A stretch of DNA of 64,000 bases, from positions 19,588 through 83,587 of the forward strand of contig CAJWFB010000003.1 of assembly GCA_913031645.1 (NCBI GenBank), in the 5' to 3' direction. The position numbers and the translations under genes were made by a program. Positions 27,604-35,632 of the stretch are shown one piece after another (the stretch's first letter is position 1; each line of letters opens with the position of its first letter). The DNA comes from an uncultured Cellvibrionales bacterium (lineage in GTDB: Bacteria > Pseudomonadota > Gammaproteobacteria > Pseudomonadales > Porticoccaceae). The notes beneath the pieces were generated by a model. It did not search any database. It saw nothing but the letters and a program-made list of their open reading frames with translations, and had not been told where the DNA came from.

Positions 27604-30470
27604 ACAACCAGATCGTGCTGTTTACCCCTCTGATCATTGTCATCGCCTGCCTCATAACGCGAAAGATCAATGCGAGGACTGATCCGAAAAGCCAAAGTTT
27701 TACTTTAGCGTTGGCTCTTTTCGCGAGCACTGGCGTACTCCTAGCGACGAGCTCTATCGAAATGGCTGGACGCTACGGATACAGCATGATTTTAGCATTG
27801 TTTGGCTTCTCTTTAGTGTTTGTCATCGCACCCCTTGTACTGTTCCCGATTCGTCGACTCAGCAGCATAGTTAGGCTAGCCACGTCAGTAGATTTCCTGA
27901 TATTTCGCTATCGCGGAAAAAGCGTCGCTGTCATCAGCTGTTTGGCAACCACGCTCGCCATTATCCCACTAATTGTTGCCCAGATACTGGCGACAGAATC
28001 TTTAGTCAACAGCATTTTTAATGTCGACATCACACTAATCACCTGCTCACTTTTGTTAGTTGTGATTGGATTAACAGTGAGACAATCCATTAAAACAGGC
28101 GGTGTACAGCAACTTAGATGGATAATGGCTGCAGCAGGCATTCTGCTTATCTTGGCATTGAGTTTATCAACATGGATTGCTGTAAATGCAGAATTTGGCA
28201 GCATTACTAAGATGAATTTGTGGGTAATGGACAGTGGCCAGCAAACAATCATAAAACGTTTTGATTCATCTTATAGTCTATTCATCATTTTCCTGGCTGC
28301 TGGCGTTTCTTTTCCAGCGAACTTCAATATGCTTGTCTCTGAAGCTATTACAGATCGCCAAGCCAGCACAATGTCGTGGGCATACCCTTTGTTGATGCTG
28401 TTGGCCTGCATACCTATTTTCCCCTTGTTGTGGAGCGGCCTATCGCTGCAAACTAGCTCTACCTTTCAGGAATACCTTTTTGCTTTACCCCTAGCGCTAG
28501 AACAGCCAATCATCGCTAGCTTGGGTGCCGCCAGTGTCATTCTGATGGCTCTAGCGCTTTGTTGCAGCCTTATAATGTTTGCTACAAGGATGATTCTTAA
28601 TAGTGTTGTATTGCCTGACAAGAAGCTCTCTGAGCCCAAAAATTTGGCCCAATGGATTGATCGTCGCTACTTTACGATTGCAATCGGACTGATGATGTTT
28701 TGTATTTTGCTAAGTTTTATTGCTAAAAGTCGAAGCATCACCGATCTATATCTCGTTGGGTTTGCTGGATTGGCTCAGCTTATGCCGGGAATGATAGCCG
28801 CCATTTACTTGCCCAAGGCCAGTAGACGAGGATTTATCGCAGGTCTCTGTGGTGGTATGTCTGTATGGATGATCACACTGGCACTACCACTAATATTTGG
28901 TGATTGGTATTGGCAGGTGCCACTTATTGAAAAGCCACTGCTATTCGGTATGCAGGCTTGGGAGGTCTGGGCAATAGAAGCCTTGATACTCAATATCACC
29001 CTGTGCACCTTATTTTCTATTTTTAATAAAATGGATGACCAACAAAAAGTCTTTGCCTCCATATGTATGGCTGACAATGTCTACATACCTGTGCGCGTGG
29101 AGATAAACCAAAAAAATATTGCCGAAATGAACCAGCAACTATTTTTAGTGCTAGGCAAGGAGGCAGATAACGAGATTCAATCAGCACTAACTAGCCTGAG
29201 TTTTGATAGCACCGAAACAAGGCCAGGGGCTCTCCGCCAAATTCGGGATGCTATTAACGCTTCTTTAAATCTGCGTTTTGGCGTCCTTGCGGCAGATAAG
29301 ATAATGAGCCAAGCACTGCCGCTGCCTGCCCCCTCAGGTACACGACAAGAAGATATTTTTCTCCTCGAATCTGTACTAGCCGTGCACGGGGATCAGTTGA
29401 CCGGTATCGCTAGCGAACTCAATAAGCTTCGAGTACACCATAGTGAAATACTCGATAAATTGCCGATTGGTATTATTGCACTTGATCAAAACGGAGAAAT
29501 TCTAAAGTGGAATGCGGCCATCTCAAACTATACCTGTATAGATTCGGTTACCGCCTCAGGAAGTTCCTTACGAGATCTTCCCGACCCCTGGAGAACTGAG
29601 CTAACTGCCTTTATCGTCAGTGGTGATGTTAGCAAAGATAATGTGCGATTGGATCTCAATGGCAGCATTCGCTGGTTCAACCTTCAAAAGTCGACACAAT
29701 TATCGATGGAAGACATCAATGATAATATCATTCTGCTGATAGAAGAAAAAACTCAATCTGTGGTGCTAATCCAAAAAGCAATCGACAATGAGCGGCTTGC
29801 ATCTATGGGACGGCTCGCTGCTGGAGTTGCCCATGAGATAGGCAATCCAGTCACTGGAATAGCCTGTATTGCACAAAATTTAGAACATGAGACACAGCCT
29901 GATCAAATCAGTGCATCTGCTCAGCATATCCTTTCTCAAACAGATCGCATTAATCGAATCGTTGAGTCACTGATTGGTTTTTCACGTGGCGATAAGTCCT
30001 CTGGCCATCATTTTACGAGGGTCAATTTGCACAAAGCGTGTCAAGAAGCCATACAACTTTTAACGCTTGCCGATAATGAATCAACGCTGACCTTTAGCTG
30101 TCATATAGCGACTGAATTAGACATTTTGGGTGACTACCACCAACTTATCCAAGTCTTTCTAAACTTACTCAGCAATAGCCGAGATGCATCTCCACCTCAC
30201 AGCGAAGTCACCATATTGGCAAATTCAAGCGGTGACAAAATAAAGGTAACTATTAATGACTCGGGCACTGGCATTGCGGAAGATCTGCAGTCACAGTTAT
30301 TTGAGCCCTTTGTTACATCCAAAGATCAAGGAAAAGGAACTGGACTAGGCCTATGGGTTGTCTTCAATTTGGCCAAGGGCCTGGGTGCCGATATTGCAAT
30401 TTCAAGCCCTGCACAAAATAGCGACTGCGGAACCACCGTTGCCCTAACCTTTGATAAACTCAAGGAGTAG
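27600..30470 (+). CDS. cbrA: CbrA-like sensor histidine kinase with SLC5-type transporter domain
   Basis: A 956-residue sensor kinase resembling Pseudomonas CbrA, which with CbrB controls carbon/nitrogen balance and catabolite repression. The N-terminal half (about 1-475) is a solute:sodium symporter-like domain with about 13 membrane segments. A linker follows, then a PAS domain (about 611-715, LPIGIIALDQNGEILKWN). The HisKA domain has the phospho-accepting His 745 in AHEIGNPV. The HATPase domain has the N box (LNLLSNS, 854-860), NDSGTG and GKGTGLGL (911-918). All kinase motifs are intact. Gene order gluQ-cbrX-cbrA-cbrB-pcnB matches Pseudomonas. Confidence 0.92.
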   Translation: MNNQIVLFTPLIIVIACLITRKINARTDPKSQSFTLALALFASTGVLLATSSIEMAGRYGYSMILALFGFSLVFVIAPLVLFPIRRLSSIVRLATSVDFLIFRYRGKSVAVISCLATTLAIIPLIVAQILATESLVNSIFNVDITLITCSLLLVVIGLTVRQSIKTGGVQQLRWIMAAAGILLILALSLSTWIAVNAEFGSITKMNLWVMDSGQQTIIKRFDSSYSLFIIFLAAGVSFPANFNMLVSEAITDRQASTMSWAYPLLMLLACIPIFPLLWSGLSLQTSSTFQEYLFALPLALEQPIIASLGAASVILMALALCCSLIMFATRMILNSVVLPDKKLSEPKNLAQWIDRRYFTIAIGLMMFCILLSFIAKSRSITDLYLVGFAGLAQLMPGMIAAIYLPKASRRGFIAGLCGGMSVWMITLALPLIFGDWYWQVPLIEKPLLFGMQAWEVWAIEALILNITLCTLFSIFNKMDDQQKVFASICMADNVYIPVRVEINQKNIAEMNQQLFLVLGKEADNEIQSALTSLSFDSTETRPGALRQIRDAINASLNLRFGVLAADKIMSQALPLPAPSGTRQEDIFLLESVLAVHGDQLTGIASELNKLRVHHSEILDKLPIGIIALDQNGEILKWNAAISNYTCIDSVTASGSSLRDLPDPWRTELTAFIVSGDVSKDNVRLDLNGSIRWFNLQKSTQLSMEDINDNIILLIEEKTQSVVLIQKAIDNERLASMGRLAAGVAHEIGNPVTGIACIAQNLEHETQPDQISASAQHILSQTDRINRIVESLIGFSRGDKSSGHHFTRVNLHKACQEAIQLLTLADNESTLTFSCHIATELDILGDYHQLIQVFLNLLSNSRDASPPHSEVTILANSSGDKIKVTINDSGTGIAEDLQSQLFEPFVTSKDQGKGTGLGLWVVFNLAKGLGADIAISSPAQNSDCGTTVALTFDKLKE

Positions 30471-30499
30471 AATGTGGAGCCTTGGCAATAAACTGCTTA

Positions 30500-30539
30500 A
30501 AATACAGAAATACAGAAATATAGAAATATAGAAATACAC
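30500..30539 (+). repeat. Five tandem copies of an 8-bp unit between cbrA and cbrB
   Basis: AAATACAG, AAATACAG, AAATATAG, AAATATAG, AAATACAC, directly abutting. The array occupies 40 of the 94 bases between the cbrA stop and the cbrB GTG start. Copy-number slippage would change the spacing between the two genes. Confidence 0.9.
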
Positions 30540-30564
30540 CTAAATTGTTTGAGTTTATAAAGAC

Positions 30565-31833
30565 GTGAATTTTATTAGTAAAAGAATTTTAGTCGTAGAG
30601 GATGAAGAGATCATCAGAATATCTCTTGTCAAACTGCTTGAACGACATCACTATAAAACCGAACAAGCGGTGAGTGTTAAAGCGGCACTAAATACCTTCA
30701 ATCTTAATGAATTTGACTTAATCATTAGTGACCTGCGACTTCCAGGAGGCTCTGGCGCAGAACTCATTGGCGCTGTTGGTAATGTTCCCGTTCTAATTAT
30801 GACCAGCTTTGCCAGTTTAAGATCAGCCGTCGATATCATGCGACAAGGAGCCGCCGATTATATTTCTAAACCCTTCGACCATGAAGAATTAATCAGTTCA
30901 GTGAAACGAATCTTAGATCATGAGTCTCATGGAAGCGTACCTATCACCACAACTCAAGCCCCTCTTCTTGGGAATAGCCCTGAAACTCTCAATATTTTAA
31001 ACACTATTCGCAAAGTAGCACCCACAAACGCGCCGGTGCTGATCTCAGGTGAAACAGGCAGCGGCAAGCAGGCTATTGCCAGAGCAATTCATCACGCTAG
31101 CACCCTGAGTGATAGGCTGTTCACAGTTATTAATTGCGTAACTGTGGCAGAAAATGAAATCAAACATTATATTGATCTGGTGACCAAACAAAATGACCCA
31201 GCAAGTGTGTTTTTAAGAGATCTATGTCAACTTCCAGCTAACTTACAAGACAATATATTGAAGTTGATCAAAACCAGTAATGTTCGCGTCGTGGCTTCTA
31301 CAACGAGAGATTTAAATGAACTCTCTAAAATAGGCCTATTTCGTGAGGATCTCTGGCTCGCTATTAATGTTATTCATATAGAGGTACTCCCTCTGAGAGC
31401 GCGGCCAGCTGATATTGTTCAGTTGACCGACTATTTTTTAGGCCAATTTAGCCAACAACTAAACTATGCCGTCACTATTTCAAAGAATGGCATGCATTCC
31501 CTGAGTCAAAATACGTGGCCGGGAAACATCAAGGAACTGAAAAATACGCTTTATCAGGCGGCTATTTTACTCGAGGCAGGAGAACAAATTTCTCCTGCCA
31601 TGTTAGGGCTAGATCATCAATCAGGCAGCCCTACTCAAAAACAGCATCAAACGTCGTTAGCCATGTCTGCTAATGGTGATGACGCTCTATCACTCACTAA
31701 TTACTTTACGCAATTTGTATTAGACAACCAAGACACAATGAGTGAAACCATACTGGCGGAAAAGCTAGGCATTAGCCGTAAAAGCCTTTGGCAACGACGC
31801 AATAAACTTGGAATTAGCCGTAAAACGGATTAA
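30565..31833 (+). CDS. cbrB: CbrB-like response regulator with a degenerate sigma54-activator domain
   Basis: NtrC-type regulator paired with CbrA. The receiver (1-120) is intact: E12/D13, phospho-acceptor D56, T80, K102. The AAA+ domain keeps Walker A (GETGSGK, 162-168). Only 23 residues separate Cys 191 from the Walker B strand, where usual proteins have about twice that, and no GAFTGA is present. The Walker B acidic pair is R218-D219 instead of D-E. FRED (259-262) remains, but the second arginine finger is Ala 266. The Fis-type helix-turn-helix (about 396-418) is intact. Length is 422, against about 478 in Pseudomonas. It therefore probably does not act on sigma54 polymerase. The GTG start has no clear ribosome-binding site. 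Confidence 0.88.
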   Translation: MNFISKRILVVEDEEIIRISLVKLLERHHYKTEQAVSVKAALNTFNLNEFDLIISDLRLPGGSGAELIGAVGNVPVLIMTSFASLRSAVDIMRQGAADYISKPFDHEELISSVKRILDHESHGSVPITTTQAPLLGNSPETLNILNTIRKVAPTNAPVLISGETGSGKQAIARAIHHASTLSDRLFTVINCVTVAENEIKHYIDLVTKQNDPASVFLRDLCQLPANLQDNILKLIKTSNVRVVASTTRDLNELSKIGLFREDLWLAINVIHIEVLPLRARPADIVQLTDYFLGQFSQQLNYAVTISKNGMHSLSQNTWPGNIKELKNTLYQAAILLEAGEQISPAMLGLDHQSGSPTQKQHQTSLAMSANGDDALSLTNYFTQFVLDNQDTMSETILAEKLGISRKSLWQRRNKLGISRKTD

Positions 31834-31889
31834 GAAAATTTAATTTGAAGCTTAAACCACAGAAATTCTCATAAAAACGCACGAAATGC

Positions 31890-31918
31890 TTGAAGTGGAT
31901 AGATTAATAACTGAGAAT
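31890..31918 (+). promoter_or_regulatory. Candidate sigma70 promoter of the cbrB-pcnB intergenic RNA
   Basis: TTGAAG (31890-31895), a 17-base spacer and GAGAAT (31913-31918). It is a moderate match, placing transcription start near 31925, just before the first hairpin. I looked for a GG-N10-GC sigma54 element over 31801-31945 and found none. Confidence 0.45.
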
Positions 31919-31924
31919 ACGAAT

Positions 31925-32055
31925 TCCACATTGTTTGTGTGGGTAATAATAATAACTAACAATAATAATAACGTTGGATTGCGAAAGGGTTTGGTAGGCT
32001 TAGGCCTCAAAGCTCATTTAAAGGGGCTGTCTTTTGACAGCCCCTTTTGCTTTGC
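31925..32055 (+). ncRNA. CrcZ-like Hfq-binding small RNA candidate
   Basis: A predicted RNA of about 130 nt between cbrB and pcnB, the position of CrcZ in Pseudomonas. Elements in order: a 5' hairpin (CCACA 31926-31930 with TGTGG 31938-31942); an unpaired A-rich tract at 31945-31972 made of four ARN triplets (AAT x3, AAC), one T, then five more (AAC, AAT x3, AAC); a second hairpin (TTTG/AGGC 31990-31999 with GCCT/CAAA 32004-32011); and a 12-bp terminator stem. Such A-R-N runs are the Hfq distal-face signature, and CrcZ sequesters Hfq/Crc through AAnAAnAA motifs. It is much shorter than CrcZ (about 400 nt). The transcript ends are inferred. Confidence 0.7.
32020..32055 (+). terminator. Intrinsic terminator of the CrcZ-like RNA
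   Basis: A perfect 12-bp stem (32020-32031 with 32036-32047) with a TTTT loop, GC-rich in its middle. It is followed by a T-rich tail (TTTTGCTTT). It ends any transcript from cbrB or from the small RNA before pcnB. Confidence 0.92.
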
Positions 32056-32066
32056 AGGGATCACAG

Positions 32067-32072
32067 TATAAT
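32067..32072 (+). promoter_or_regulatory. -10 element, probable pcnB promoter
   Basis: A perfect TATAAT lies just after the terminator and 98 bases before the pcnB ATG. The matching -35 region would fall in the terminator's T-tail and is poor. This supports separate transcription of pcnB from the small RNA. Confidence 0.4.
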
Positions 32073-32169
32073 CGCAGGGCTACCCTATTTCCCAATGCTA
32101 ATAAGTCACACCGCGGGTACGATCCTCTGTTAAACTGGCACCTCATCAAAGACTATTGGTTAGCAATCA

Positions 32170-33525
32170 ATGCTTAAACGCATCCTCAATTATTTTGACG
32201 ATAAAACTCAATCATCAAACCCCTCGGTTATAGATGGCGCCGACTACTCTTTGAGCGCCAACATGATCAGTAGAGACGCTCGGAAAGTTGTCGAAACTCT
32301 TCAAGACGCTGGATTTGATGCCTATGTAGTTGGTGGGGCTGTGCGCGACTTACTCCTCGGCATCAAGCCTAAAGATTTTGATGTAGCCACCAATGCAGAG
32401 CCCTCAGAAGTTAAGTCTTTATTTAGACGATCACGCATCATTGGCCGCAGGTTCCAAATCGTTCATGTACAGTTCAGCCGCGAACTTATCGAAGTAACCA
32501 CCTTTCGCTCCAATGACCAAACAAGCCAAGGTGCGGGAAATAAAAATATAGGCCTGAGACAGCAAAGTAAGACGGGAATGCTAACCCGAGATAATATTTT
32601 TGGATCCGTAAATGAAGATGCCAGCCGCCGAGATCTTACCGTCAATGCGCTTTATTACAATCCTAGCGACAATAGCATCCACGACTTTACTAGTGGACTG
32701 GACGATATCAACAGTCGGACTATTCGGATCATTGGAGACCCGTCTACCCGCTATCGCGAGGATCCTGTGCGACTTCTTCGCATCGTCCGATTTGCGGCTA
32801 AATTAGGGTTTGGTATTGACGCTCGTAGCGCAAAGCCTATGAGTAAGTTGTCTGCCAATCTGGCCCAGGTATCCCCACCCCGATTGTTTGATGAGACTCT
32901 AAAGCTGTTTATGAGCGGAAAAGGTGCGGCAATATACGTCTTACTGCGGGAATATAAATTGTTCGATTATTTAGTTCCTCAAGCTAATCGTCTGGCCAAT
33001 GACGGCAGCAGCAATGCTAACTGTTTATTTGAGCAAGCATTTATAAATACCGACCGTCGTATTAGCTCTAATCAGAGAGTTACCCCTGCCTTTATCTACG
33101 CTGCATTGCTTTGGCCTGCGGTGGCAAAACTGGCGGAGAATTTGAGAGCGAAAGGAAATTCTGCGAGTTATGCGTTGAGCAAAGCATCCAGTGAGATCAT
33201 TTCCAAGCAGATTCATATCACCGCTATTCCAAAACGCTTTACTATTCCGATGCGTGAAATTTGGGATCTGCAATTGCAGTTGCCAAGACGTGGTGGTCAG
33301 CGTGCGAAACGCTTAGCCGAAAACCCTCGCTTTCGGGCCGGGTATGATTTTATTTTACTGCGTGAACAAGCCGGTGAAGAGCTTAATGGCCTAGGGCAAT
33401 GGTGGACAAAGTATCAGGAGGCTAACCCCGAGGAACAGCAACAGATGGCTGATGAGGTGGGTAAAACTATGAAAAAAAGGCGTCGTAGTCGAGGCCCCAG
33501 AAAGAAAAAAACCTCCGAAGCCTAA
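32170..33525 (+). CDS. pcnB: Poly(A) polymerase I
   Basis: Adds 3' poly(A) tails that mark RNAs for decay. The 451-residue protein has the nucleotidyltransferase core with YVVGGAVRDLLLG and KPKDFDVATNA (the D-x-D metal ligands). The RNA-binding domain (RRDLTVNALYY, REDPVRLLRIVRFAAKLGF) follows. The C-terminal tail is very basic (KKRRRSRGPRKKK). The start is ATG 32170; E. coli pcnB uses a non-AUG start, but that is not needed here. The stop overlaps folK's ATG in TAATG. It lies downstream of cbrB and the small RNA as in Pseudomonas. Confidence 0.95.
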   Translation: MLKRILNYFDDKTQSSNPSVIDGADYSLSANMISRDARKVVETLQDAGFDAYVVGGAVRDLLLGIKPKDFDVATNAEPSEVKSLFRRSRIIGRRFQIVHVQFSRELIEVTTFRSNDQTSQGAGNKNIGLRQQSKTGMLTRDNIFGSVNEDASRRDLTVNALYYNPSDNSIHDFTSGLDDINSRTIRIIGDPSTRYREDPVRLLRIVRFAAKLGFGIDARSAKPMSKLSANLAQVSPPRLFDETLKLFMSGKGAAIYVLLREYKLFDYLVPQANRLANDGSSNANCLFEQAFINTDRRISSNQRVTPAFIYAALLWPAVAKLAENLRAKGNSASYALSKASSEIISKQIHITAIPKRFTIPMREIWDLQLQLPRRGGQRAKRLAENPRFRAGYDFILLREQAGEELNGLGQWWTKYQEANPEEQQQMADEVGKTMKKRRRSRGPRKKKTSEA

Positions 33526-34013
33526 TGAATATCTCCTATATCGGTCTCGGCAGCAACCTCTCTGGCTCGATGAGTGATCCGCAGCATCAATTAAATAGGG
33601 CAGTGGAAACGATTAGACAGCATGCTAATATCCACGAATTTAAGCTCTCCTCGTTTTACAGTACCAGCCCCATAGGCCCTCAGGATCAACCCGATTATGT
33701 TAATGCCGTGGCGCGACTAAAAACCACCTTGCAACCTCTGCAACTTTTAGATTACCTGCAGGAAATTGAAGACCAACACCAGCGCAAACGAGAGCTTCGC
33801 TGGGGAGCTAGAACGCTTGATCTCGATATATTGACCTATGCAAATTTCGAAATAGTTAGTGAACGATTAACCATTCCACATCCTCGAATGGGCGAGCGCG
33901 CATTTGTTTTAGTGCCGTTATTAGAATTAGATGGCCATTTTTTCAGCGCACAAGGCAAAAGCGCGGCCGATTTGTTGGCAAACTGTGCCGATCAAGGTAT
34001 CGTAAAGCTTTAG
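33525..34013 (+). CDS. folK: 2-amino-4-hydroxy-6-hydroxymethyldihydropteridine diphosphokinase
   Basis: Folate-pathway kinase that pyrophosphorylates hydroxymethyl-dihydropterin. The 162-residue protein starts with YIGLGSNLSG and contains the pterin/ATP motif ELRWGARTLDLDILTY and the C-terminal IPHPRMGERAFVLVPLLEL. It overlaps the pcnB stop by one base. The pcnB-folK-(kinase)-panB order is conserved. Confidence 0.96.
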   Translation: MNISYIGLGSNLSGSMSDPQHQLNRAVETIRQHANIHEFKLSSFYSTSPIGPQDQPDYVNAVARLKTTLQPLQLLDYLQEIEDQHQRKRELRWGARTLDLDILTYANFEIVSERLTIPHPRMGERAFVLVPLLELDGHFFSAQGKSAADLLANCADQGIVKL

Positions 34014-34043
34014 TGGCGATAAAGAATAATATTGAGGTCATCC

Positions 34044-34760
34044 GTGGACGATAGTCTATTAGTGAATCTAAATTTAGAGCGATCGGCTATATCCATACCT
34101 AGTTATATTGCCGTTGAAGGCCCTATCGGTGTCGGTAAAACCACGCTAGCCAAACGTCTTGCCACGACCTTTAACTATGATATTTTGTTAGAAGAACCTG
34201 AGACCAATCCGTTTCTTGAGCGCTTCTACAGAGACCGACGAACGCATGCCCTACCCGTTCAATTACATTTTTTATTCCAACGTATGCAAAAACTACAGGC
34301 AATACGACAGGGTGATATTTTTCAGCAGGTACGCGTTTCAGACTTTTTGATCGACAAGGACCCATTGTTTGCGAGAGTAACCTTGGAGGATGACGAATAT
34401 AGACTCTACCAAACAGTTTATGACAACATAATTACCGATCTACCAAAACCTGATTTAGTCATCTATTTGCAAGCACCAACAGCAACCTTGTACGAGCGAC
34501 TCCAGCGTCGAGGAAATGCTATTGAGAAACCTGTCGAAGAATCTTATTTACAACAATTAAACGATGCATACACACAGTTTTTCTATCACTATGATGATAC
34601 CCCGCTACTCATTGTGAATACGTCAGAGATAAATTTAGCGAATTGTGAAAATGAAAGTGATTACCAAAACTTAGTGCGCTACATATTGCAAACACGTTCA
34701 GGTCGCCACTACTACAATCCACACCCAATGGAAGAGACACTCAGCGTCTCTTCCATGTAA
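34044..34760 (+). CDS. Deoxynucleoside kinase family protein
   Basis: P-loop kinase of the deoxynucleoside kinase (dNK/dGK/dCK) family, expected to phosphorylate a deoxynucleoside for salvage. The sequence has YIAVEGPIGVGKTTLAKRL (P-loop), LLEEPETNPFLERFY and a lid region with YERLQRRGNAIEK. The GTG at 34044 follows GAGGT by 5 bases; a TTG four codons upstream is the alternative. The last codons lie in a perfect inverted repeat. It sits between folK and panB, as commonly in marine Gammaproteobacteria. The preferred nucleoside is not evident. Confidence 0.88.
   Translation: MDDSLLVNLNLERSAISIPSYIAVEGPIGVGKTTLAKRLATTFNYDILLEEPETNPFLERFYRDRRTHALPVQLHFLFQRMQKLQAIRQGDIFQQVRVSDFLIDKDPLFARVTLEDDEYRLYQTVYDNIITDLPKPDLVIYLQAPTATLYERLQRRGNAIEKPVEESYLQQLNDAYTQFFYHYDDTPLLIVNTSEINLANCENESDYQNLVRYILQTRSGRHYYNPHPMEETLSVSSM
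34728..34756 (+). repeat. Perfect inverted repeat at the 3' end of the deoxynucleoside kinase gene
   Basis: ATGGAAGAGAC (34728-34738) pairs with GTCTCTTCCAT (34746-34756) around a seven-base loop, ending one base before the stop codon. There is no T-tract after it, so it is not a classical terminator. It may stabilise the mRNA end or act in the 56-base gap before panB. Confidence 0.85.
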
Positions 34761-34816
34761 TACTAGAAACATAGTAAAGTGGGGGATTGCGTCACGTTTG
34801 AGGTCATGTCGACACT

Positions 34817-35608
34817 ATGAAAACAATTTCCATAAGAACATTAAGTGCGATGAAAGAGAATGGCGAAAAGTTTGCAGCTATTACGGCCTATGACTACACC
34901 TTTTCACGCTTAATCGAAAATTCTAGCATCGAAGTATCGCTGGTAGGGGACTCACTGGGCAATGTCATTCAGGGCCGGGATAGCACGATCCCAGTCACCG
35001 TTGATGAAATGGCCTACCACACTGCTGCCGTTAAGCGGGGTAACAATCGTTCTCTTTTGGTGAGTGATATGCCATTTATGTCTTACTCCACAGAAGTTAA
35101 TGCCCTTGATAATGCCGCAGTTATTATGCAGGCTGGCGCGCAAATGGTTAAGCTCGAGGGGGGCGAATGGCTGGCAGATACAGTCTATTTGCTCAGCGAG
35201 AGGGGTATTCCCGTCTGTGGCCATGTGGGCCTCACTCCGCAATCAGTGCACAAGCTCGGCGGCTACAAAGTCCAAGGTAAAGAAGATGCAGCGGCTGATC
35301 AAATGATTCAAGAAGCGCTGATTCTCGAAGAAGCTGGCGCTGACCTTATGGTTATAGAATGCGTTCCCTCATCTCTGGGTGCCGCTTTAAGTAGCGCGTT
35401 GAGTATTCCTGTTATTGGCATTGGTGCTGGCGCAGATACTGACGGGCAAGTTCTGGTATTGCATGACATGCTCGGTATTTCGCAGCGGCTACCCAAATTC
35501 ACCAAGAACTTTCTTGCTGGCAAAGACAGCATTCAAGAGGCTATCACTGCCTACGGCAATGACGTTAGAAGCGGCGCTTTCCCTGCATCAGAGCACTGCT
35601 TTAAATAA
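34817..35608 (+). CDS. panB: 3-methyl-2-oxobutanoate hydroxymethyltransferase
   Basis: First committed step of pantothenate synthesis: transfers a hydroxymethyl group from methylene-THF to ketoisovalerate. The 263-residue protein shows AITAYDYTFSRLIE, LVGDSLGNVIQG (metal ligands), GHVGLTPQSVHKLGGYKVQG, VIECVPS and IGIGAGADTDGQVLV. Length is standard. The usual next gene, panC, is replaced here by a glutathione peroxidase gene. The ketoisovalerate precursor depends on IlvC, also in this window. Confidence 0.97.
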   Translation: MKTISIRTLSAMKENGEKFAAITAYDYTFSRLIENSSIEVSLVGDSLGNVIQGRDSTIPVTVDEMAYHTAAVKRGNNRSLLVSDMPFMSYSTEVNALDNAAVIMQAGAQMVKLEGGEWLADTVYLLSERGIPVCGHVGLTPQSVHKLGGYKVQGKEDAAADQMIQEALILEEAGADLMVIECVPSSLGAALSSALSIPVIGIGAGADTDGQVLVLHDMLGISQRLPKFTKNFLAGKDSIQEAITAYGNDVRSGAFPASEHCFK

Positions 35609-35632
35609 TTTTTATCGATAAGGATGTTAACC

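Noticed and set aside
31801-31945. Sigma54 (-24/-12) promoter before the CrcZ-like RNA
   Set aside because: No GG dinucleotide in this interval has GC ten bases downstream. The nearest similar string (around 31878-31895) lacks the GG and has the wrong spacing.
31886-32071. A 61-codon open frame covering the cbrB-pcnB gap, with a run of five asparagines
   Set aside because: The asparagines come from the AAT/AAC triplet run, and the frame reads through an intrinsic terminator. It has no ribosome-binding site and no protein-like composition. The RNA interpretation explains the features better.
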